Shown: positions 59,806 to 64,000 of the stretch, one piece after another
Numbering within the stretch: position 1 is the stretch's first letter
Layout: each line of letters opens with the position of its first letter
From: an uncultured Dehalococcoidia bacterium
GTDB taxonomy: Bacteria; Chloroflexota; Dehalococcoidia; Lucifugimonadales; Lucifugimonadaceae
Direction of reading: 5' to 3'
Length of the DNA stretch: 64,000 nucleotides
NCBI GenBank assembly: GCA_958295935.1
Contig: OY282385.1
Coordinates: 2,273,545 to 2,337,544 of the forward strand
The notes under the pieces: model-generated
Database searches by the model: none
What the model saw: the letters and a program-made list of their open reading frames with translations, nothing else
What the model was told of the DNA's origin: nothing
Translations under genes and position numbers: made by a program

Positions 59806-60600
59806 ATGTCTGAGTCGATAGCCGCTGCACATATCCTGGAAGCGGGAGTGGATGATCCCGGCGTATCGCAGGGCGGTGAATCCTGCTCCGGGGCGGGGGA
59901 AACGCTGGTCAGGCTGGTGGAGGCTTTGGGCAAGCCTTTGGTGAATTGGCGTGTAGCTGTTCTCGGCGCCATCGGGAGATGGCCTCTCGCGTCGGAGGTC
60001 TTTGAGGGGGAGCGCAACGAGTACCTGATAGGCGGCGAGGCATTTGACTGGAAATTTCTGGCGCAGAGGCTGTACTCCGATAGGCGTGTCGAGAGCCTGA
60101 TTCCGGCGTTCGAGTGGCAGGCGTGGATTGCTAGTTCGTCGCCTTTTGCTGGTCTTGTGGAGGATGAGTTCAGGCGATTACTGGGTGTTGACAAGTACAG
60201 GGCTCACTTGAGCTACTTCTACGGCGTGACGGTTGAGCAGGGGCTTTTGACTGCGGTTGGCGAGGAGATTGCGAAACGGCGGACGGGGGGCGGCAGGTCG
60301 GCGGATCAAGAGACCCGTGAAACTGCATTCGTGAGTCTGTATGGATGGACTCAGGAGCGGCTTTGGAGGGAGTACAAGGCTTCGGTTTCCACAGAGGCCG
60401 CGGGCTTGGCGGAAAATCTGAGCGGTCAACTGTCGCTTCATACTATGGACAGCTTCACCTACTGGCTGTTCAAGCGGCGGTTGAAGAGAGCGGATCCGGC
60501 CCGCGTTGCGAGCGATACGCGTAAGGGCCTCATGCAGCTTGAGCGGATGAGACGGGCGGAAGAGAGGCGAGACGGGATGTTGCGTGAGCTTATGGAGTGA
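59806..60600 (+). CDS. hypothetical helical protein downstream of secA
   Basis: A 264-residue soluble, mostly helical protein with many Trp and Arg (LVNWRVAVLGAIGRWPLASE, YGWTQERLWREYKASV) and an Arg/Glu-rich C-terminus. No TM or signal is visible, and I do not recognise a family. It follows secA by 47 bases and precedes a DUF1801 gene by six bases, so it is probably in the same transcript. The mutually regular codon use argues it is a real gene. Confidence 0.6.
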   Translation: MSESIAAAHILEAGVDDPGVSQGGESCSGAGETLVRLVEALGKPLVNWRVAVLGAIGRWPLASEVFEGERNEYLIGGEAFDWKFLAQRLYSDRRVESLIPAFEWQAWIASSSPFAGLVEDEFRRLLGVDKYRAHLSYFYGVTVEQGLLTAVGEEIAKRRTGGGRSADQETRETAFVSLYGWTQERLWREYKASVSTEAAGLAENLSGQLSLHTMDSFTYWLFKRRLKRADPARVASDTRKGLMQLERMRRAEERRDGMLRELME

Positions 60601-60606
60601 GCGGCG

Positions 60607-60993
60607 ATGGAACGGCCTGAATATTTCGAGAATTGGGTTGTCGGCATCCGCACGGAGCATCAGGGACTGGCACGGGCGCTTTACGATCTGGTGATAGAGG
60701 TGGAGTCTCCACTTGAGGAAGGGCTGAAGTGGGGTTCGCCTACATTTGTGAAGGGCGGCGTGAATCGGATATACATTGCGGATCAGAAACGCTACGTGCA
60801 CCTGGGTTTCTACAACGGGGCATCCTTGACAAATGCGGATGGCCGGGTGGAAGGGACGGGTATGAGGTTGCGGCACGTGAAGGTGCGGTCTATCGGGGAC
60901 CCGCCGCTTGAGGCGCTGAGGGTGCACGTGGCTGAGTCGCTGGCTCTGGACCCGTCGGCGAGCCGCGAAACTCCTAGAAGGCGGGGCGGGTGA
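60607..60993 (+). CDS. DUF1801 family protein
   Basis: A 128-residue protein of the DUF1801/YdhG-like fold. The characteristic centre is EGLKWGSPTFVKGGVNRIYI followed by RYVHLGFYNGASL. The family is small, cytoplasmic and of unknown role, distantly related to iron chaperone frataxin-like folds by annotation only. It follows the upstream gene by six bases. The C-terminal 15 residues are Arg-rich and disordered. Confidence 0.8.
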   Translation: MERPEYFENWVVGIRTEHQGLARALYDLVIEVESPLEEGLKWGSPTFVKGGVNRIYIADQKRYVHLGFYNGASLTNADGRVEGTGMRLRHVKVRSIGDPPLEALRVHVAESLALDPSASRETPRRRGG

Positions 60994-61086
60994 TTGGCGG
61001 GGTCGTGAGCGAATGGCGTTTCGGCGCGGGTATGAAGGCCGCGGCAGGTAGAGTCAAAGCTTGGCAGTCTTGCTGTAGGTGAAACT

Positions 61087-61614
61087 ATGGCGTCTTCCAA
61101 GGAGATACTGATCATCGCAGGGCCTAACGGTGCCGGAAAGACTGCATTTGCGAGGGAATTCCTTCCGAATGAAGCAGATTGCCCAAACTTTATAAACGCA
61201 GACCTCATAGCGGCGGGGCTGAGTCCATTTCTGCCGGCCTCGACCGCGATTCAGTCAGGGAGACTGATGCTGAGCATGATCCACGATTATGTACAAAGGG
61301 GAAAGAGCTTCGCTTTCGAGACTACCCTGAGCGGGCGCGGCTACGTACGCTTGATACCTGTTTGGCGTGAACAGGGGTACTGGGTAAAGCTGTTTTTCCT
61401 GCGATTGCCAACTCCGGAAGCAGCTATAGCCCGCGTCAGGCAGCGGGTACAGCAGGGCGGGCACGACGTGCAGGAAAAGACCATCCGCCGCCGGTTCCAT
61501 TCAGGCTGGCGCAATTTCAAATCGATCTATGGGGATCTGGTCGACCTTTGGGCGGTATATGACAACTCTGGAGCCGTTCCTGTGTTTCTGGACCGAAAGG
61601 AGAACCGGCTATGA
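61087..61614 (+). CDS. zeta toxin-like AAA/P-loop kinase
   Basis: A 175-residue P-loop kinase. Walker A GPNGAGKT is at 12-19 (LIIAGPNGAGKTAFAREF), followed by FINADLIAAGLSPF, FAFETTLSGRGYVRLI and LFFLRLPTPEAAIARVRQRV with a late RRRF. This matches COG4185, a zeta-toxin-like family that phosphorylates a nucleotide-sugar or similar substrate; true zeta toxins kill by phosphorylating UDP-GlcNAc. The stop overlaps the start of the next small gene by four bases (ATGA), the usual order for a toxin with a small partner. Confidence 0.85.
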   Translation: MASSKEILIIAGPNGAGKTAFAREFLPNEADCPNFINADLIAAGLSPFLPASTAIQSGRLMLSMIHDYVQRGKSFAFETTLSGRGYVRLIPVWREQGYWVKLFFLRLPTPEAAIARVRQRVQQGGHDVQEKTIRRRFHSGWRNFKSIYGDLVDLWAVYDNSGAVPVFLDRKENRL

Positions 61615-61820
61615 CCGTACAGAAAAAGGATGGCGAGGAGCAGAGCAGGGAGTGGGTGGATCCGGCCTTCATCGGCGCAGAGGCTGCACTGCTAAGAGCG
61701 GCCAAGGCCGCCCGTCGCCTGGCTATGGTTACCACAGGCTCGATTGTTGTCTTCAGGGACGGCAAGATCGTCTATGAGAAGGTTCCATGGGAGCCCTTGG
61801 AGAACGCCGACAGTGATTGA
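61611..61820 (+). CDS. small partner of the zeta toxin-like kinase, putative antitoxin
   Basis: A 69-residue protein overlapping the kinase gene by four bases. It has an acidic N-terminus, an Ala/Arg helix (EAALLRAAKAARRLAMV), and VFRDGKIVYEKVPWE at the end. It does not look like the classical epsilon antitoxin but resembles the small ORF commonly fused by overlap to COG4185 kinases (recalled). Inferred role: neutralise or assist the kinase. Confidence 0.6.
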   Translation: MTVQKKDGEEQSREWVDPAFIGAEAALLRAAKAARRLAMVTTGSIVVFRDGKIVYEKVPWEPLENADSD

Positions 61821-61929
61821 CTTGAGCGGGAATATCGGCTACCGGCGAATGCTTCCACTGACTTCATATTCATCCTGCAGGCGCAGGAAGAACCGGGTAT
61901 AACGTCCGGAGCGAAGACCTTTTTGGCCC

Positions 61930-62259
61930 GTGCTGGAAATGAGGCAACCAATTACCGATAAGCTGGAGACTGAGTTCCATCGAGCAATGATAGGCATCTA
62001 TGACGCCGCGGCTGAACTCGGCTATCGCCCGACCTATTTCTTGCAAATGGTTAGGCAGTACGGTGGATTGAAAGCAGCCCGGCGATTGCTCAGCGAGTCT
62101 AACCCCCAGTCCGGCTTGACCAGACTTTGGGAACTTGGCCGCCTCGACCTATCTGTGGAAGCTCTCGTCCTACAAGACCCGTGGGTAGAGCTCTTCAGCG
62201 ACATCGAGCGGCAGAGCGCGCGGGACCGCTTGGAAACCTACGGATATCCAGGTTCTTAG
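61930..62259 (+). CDS. conserved small protein (LWELGRLDLSVEALVL-type), function unknown
   Basis: A 109-residue helical protein. The segments LGYRPTYFLQMVRQYGGLKA, RLWELGRLDLSVEALVLQDP and WVELFSDIERQSARDRLETY match a family of short proteins that I recall from many phyla, usually beside toxin or defence genes and without assigned function. The start is GTG 61930; ATG at 61939 is possible. It follows the toxin pair by about 110 bases. Confidence 0.65.
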   Translation: MLEMRQPITDKLETEFHRAMIGIYDAAAELGYRPTYFLQMVRQYGGLKAARRLLSESNPQSGLTRLWELGRLDLSVEALVLQDPWVELFSDIERQSARDRLETYGYPGS

Positions 62260-62462
62260 CAACCGAGATAGTCGAGCAGAGGGCGAGGTGCAAGGAGCGT
62301 CGTCCTGAGTATCTGGAGTTGATTGGATTAGCTGGTCTGGCGCTGTGATATTCGCGTTGTCGCGTCGACGAGAAGTCGCGCTCTACCCCGCCGGATGGGG
62401 GCGCTAGCAGCCGTGAACGCCGCTTCGCGTCGAATTAGCTTGAGCAGTCAGATAGAGGCGGA

Positions 62463-63545
62463 TCAGGGTATTAGTACGGTGCGCGCCACTCTGCCTGCTG
62501 CGAGGTCTTCGAAGGCTTCGTTGACCTCGTCGAGAGGTCTTTGCCGGGTTACCAGTTCGTCGAGTTTGAGCCTGCCGCCTTGGTAAAGTTCGATCAGCCA
62601 GTGGAAATCGACGCGTGGGCTGGCGGATCCTGCGCTGCACCCCATGAGGGTGCGGTCCTGGAACAGGGGCTGCATCGGTACTTCGACCAGTCCTTGTTCA
62701 GGCGGGGCGCCCATTGTGACGCACACCCCGCCGGGTCTTAGCGATTGGAATGCCTGTAGCACTGTCTTCGGGTTTCCTATGGCCTCGAAAGCGTAGTCTG
62801 CGCCTCCGTTGGTTAGTTGGGATACTCGTTGAGCCGGGTCTTCTGCGGAGGCGTCGACTGTGTGAGTTGCGCCGAACCTGGTTGCGAAGTCGAGTTTGTT
62901 TGCGGACACGTCGACGGCGATTATGGTGGAGGCGCCGGCGATGGCGCATCCCTGTACGACATTCAGGCCAACTCCGCCGCAGCCCCATATGGCGACTCTG
63001 GATCCGGCTTCGACCTTGGCGCGATTGACGACGGCCCCGACGCCTGTAACGACGGCGCAGCCGACGAGGCTCAGCTTTTCGATCGGGACGTCGTCCCGGA
63101 CTTTTACGAGAGAGTTTTCCGGGACCACGGTGTATTGGGAGAAGGTGGCGGAGCCGTGGTAAACGGGTTTGCCTTTGCTTCGGATGCGGGATGAGCGCTC
63201 AGGGTCGGGGGCACCGCCGGAGCCGATGCAAAGGTTGAATTTCCCGTTGGAGCAGTATTCGCAAACTCCGCACGCGGGACGAATGGTGAATACCACCGGG
63301 TCTCCGGGGGCAAGGGTGTGGACGCCAGGGCCGACCTGTTTGACCACGCCGGATGCTTCATGACCCATTACCTGCGGAAGGTTTGGAACGTAGCGGAAGC
63401 CGTCCACCAGGTTGTAGTCGCTGTGACACACTCCGGTTGCCGCGACGCGGACCATCACCTCACCGGTCTCCGGCGGCAGTACCTCGACCTCCTCGATCGA
63501 GGGTGGTTTTCCTTGTTCGTGAAGAATGACGGCTTTGCTGCGCAT
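62463..63545 (-). CDS. zinc-dependent alcohol dehydrogenase (class III-like)
   Basis: A 360-residue medium-chain dehydrogenase. The catalytic zinc site is VAATGVCHSDYNLVDG and MGHEASGVVKQVG, the structural zinc lobe is CGVCEYCSNGKFNLC and the NAD site is AIWGCGGVGLNVVQGCAIAG, then IIAVDVSANKLDFATRFGAT. It resembles formaldehyde/NDMA-dependent alcohol dehydrogenases by its length and motifs. ATG 63545 has GGAGG seven bases upstream. It probably oxidises a short-chain or glutathione/mycothiol-linked alcohol; no partner gene is nearby to decide. Confidence 0.9.
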   Translation of the reverse strand: MRSKAVILHEQGKPPSIEEVEVLPPETGEVMVRVAATGVCHSDYNLVDGFRYVPNLPQVMGHEASGVVKQVGPGVHTLAPGDPVVFTIRPACGVCEYCSNGKFNLCIGSGGAPDPERSSRIRSKGKPVYHGSATFSQYTVVPENSLVKVRDDVPIEKLSLVGCAVVTGVGAVVNRAKVEAGSRVAIWGCGGVGLNVVQGCAIAGASTIIAVDVSANKLDFATRFGATHTVDASAEDPAQRVSQLTNGGADYAFEAIGNPKTVLQAFQSLRPGGVCVTMGAPPEQGLVEVPMQPLFQDRTLMGCSAGSASPRVDFHWLIELYQGGRLKLDELVTRQRPLDEVNEAFEDLAAGRVARTVLIP

Positions 63546-63653
63546 CACGCGGCCTCCCGGTTGTAGGTGTTTGAGTTGCCCCTATTGTCTCGCGCAACGC
63601 ACGGGCGCGTGAAGTAGCGGCGAGGAGCAAGCCGCGTCGTTGGTCAAATGCGG

Positions 63654-64000
63654 TTAGGGTTTGGGTAGCAGATTGAGAACGGTCTTGACACAGTAATCGA
63701 TGTCGTCCCTGATCTGATGGTTCCAGAACCGGACTACTCGCCAGCCCAAGTTTTCAAGCAGAGCGTCCCTTTCTGCGTCGATCAGAGCATCCAGGTGGGT
63801 CGATTTTCCGTCAGCCTCTACGTCGATCCGAATTTCCTCAGAGATTATAGCCAGATCGAGTCTGTACTGGTTAACCGGATGCTGCGGCAAAGGGTTCAGC
63901 CCCTTTGCAACCAGAGCCTCATAAAGCGGCTTTTCCCATGGTCCGATGCGCTCATCCGACGCCAGATATGTTTCATAGGGGCTCGAGCCTGCCCTTTCAA
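63654..64000 (-). CDS. C-terminal part of a protein with a DUF559/MTES_1575-like nuclease domain (partial)
   Basis: An open frame enters from the right edge and ends at 63654. The visible 115 residues contain SSPYETYLASDERIGPW, then QYRLDLAIISEEIRIDVEADG with acidic residues at the PD-(D/E)XK position, then LGWRVVRFWNHQI. This resembles the restriction-endonuclease-like domain (DUF559 or the REase_MTES_1575 type) that ends large helicases or stands alone as Vsr-like proteins. The rest of the gene lies outside the window. Another nuclease-type gene is thus present at this edge. Confidence 0.7.
   Translation of the reverse strand, partial: ERAGSSPYETYLASDERIGPWEKPLYEALVAKGLNPLPQHPVNQYRLDLAIISEEIRIDVEADGKSTHLDALIDAERDALLENLGWRVVRFWNHQIRDDIDYCVKTVLNLLPKP

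Noticed and set aside
62270-62348. Short plus-strand peptide ending ERRPEYLELIGLAGLAL
   Set aside because: It reads like a protein tail but is only about 28 codons, has no start and shows no recognisable homology.

Overview
The window is a high-GC bacterial chromosome segment with about 50 supported protein genes, one structural RNA gene (RNase P RNA) and several gene remnants. I saw no rRNA, tRNA, CRISPR array or complete insertion sequence. The gene mix suggests a free-living aerobic member of the Chloroflexota, possibly the SAR202/Dehalococcoidia side: flavin/F420-type LLM oxidoreductases, amidohydrolase-2, FAH-family and CocE/NonD hydrolases, a D-threonine-aldolase-like enzyme, a Rex repressor, MoxR-DUF58-DUF4129, and frequent TTG/GTG starts. 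This placement is an inference from gene content only.

Layout. 0-3.5 kb: defence-like edge with the tail of an unknown gene (perhaps a methyltransferase), a broken PIN toxin and a large Res-type helicase-nuclease. 3.6-8.3 kb: two divergent LLM oxidoreductases, an M20 peptidase and an AlkD-like DNA glycosylase. 8.3-10.6 kb: a methyltransferase-endonuclease pair bracketed by two 79-bp direct repeats, inserted between the AlkD-like gene and ilvD. 10.6-19.8 kb: ilvD, amidohydrolase, M1 aminopeptidase with HEAT repeats, D-threonine-aldolase-like protein, NUDIX hydrolase and rex. 20.1-22.8 kb: rnpB with its terminator, a serine recombinase with a degenerate catalytic domain and a coiled-coil zinc-ribbon protein. 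23-33.4 kb: pyk, the MoxR-DUF58-DUF4129 operon, FAH hydrolase, a surface peptidase and an HDAC/AcuC-like deacetylase. 33.4-44.4 kb: a run of genes all on the minus strand: a two-component system behind a secreted 78-residue-repeat protein, plsY, fhs, a CocE-type hydrolase and an MFS transporter. 44.8-50.9 kb: a drug-export-type ABC transporter, ribonuclease D, an unusual long iPGM-like protein and a DUF192 lipoprotein. 51-59.8 kb: two MFS transporters, ispH, a probable selenocysteine-containing ArsC/Spx-like protein, prs and secA. 59.8-64 kb: small conserved genes, a zeta-toxin-like pair, an alcohol dehydrogenase and a truncated nuclease-domain gene.

Two observations stand out. First, the ArsC/Spx-like gene at 55122-55472 carries an in-frame TGA exactly where the first cysteine of the CxxC motif belongs, followed at once by a SECIS-like hairpin, so it is probably a selenoprotein that gene callers would truncate. 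Second, the plus strand is strongly C-rich over G on the left and G-rich over C on the right, with the switch around 39-44 kb. There a leftward block of genes meets a rightward block at the 0.45-kb gap 44406-44849, which is the pattern expected at a replication origin.
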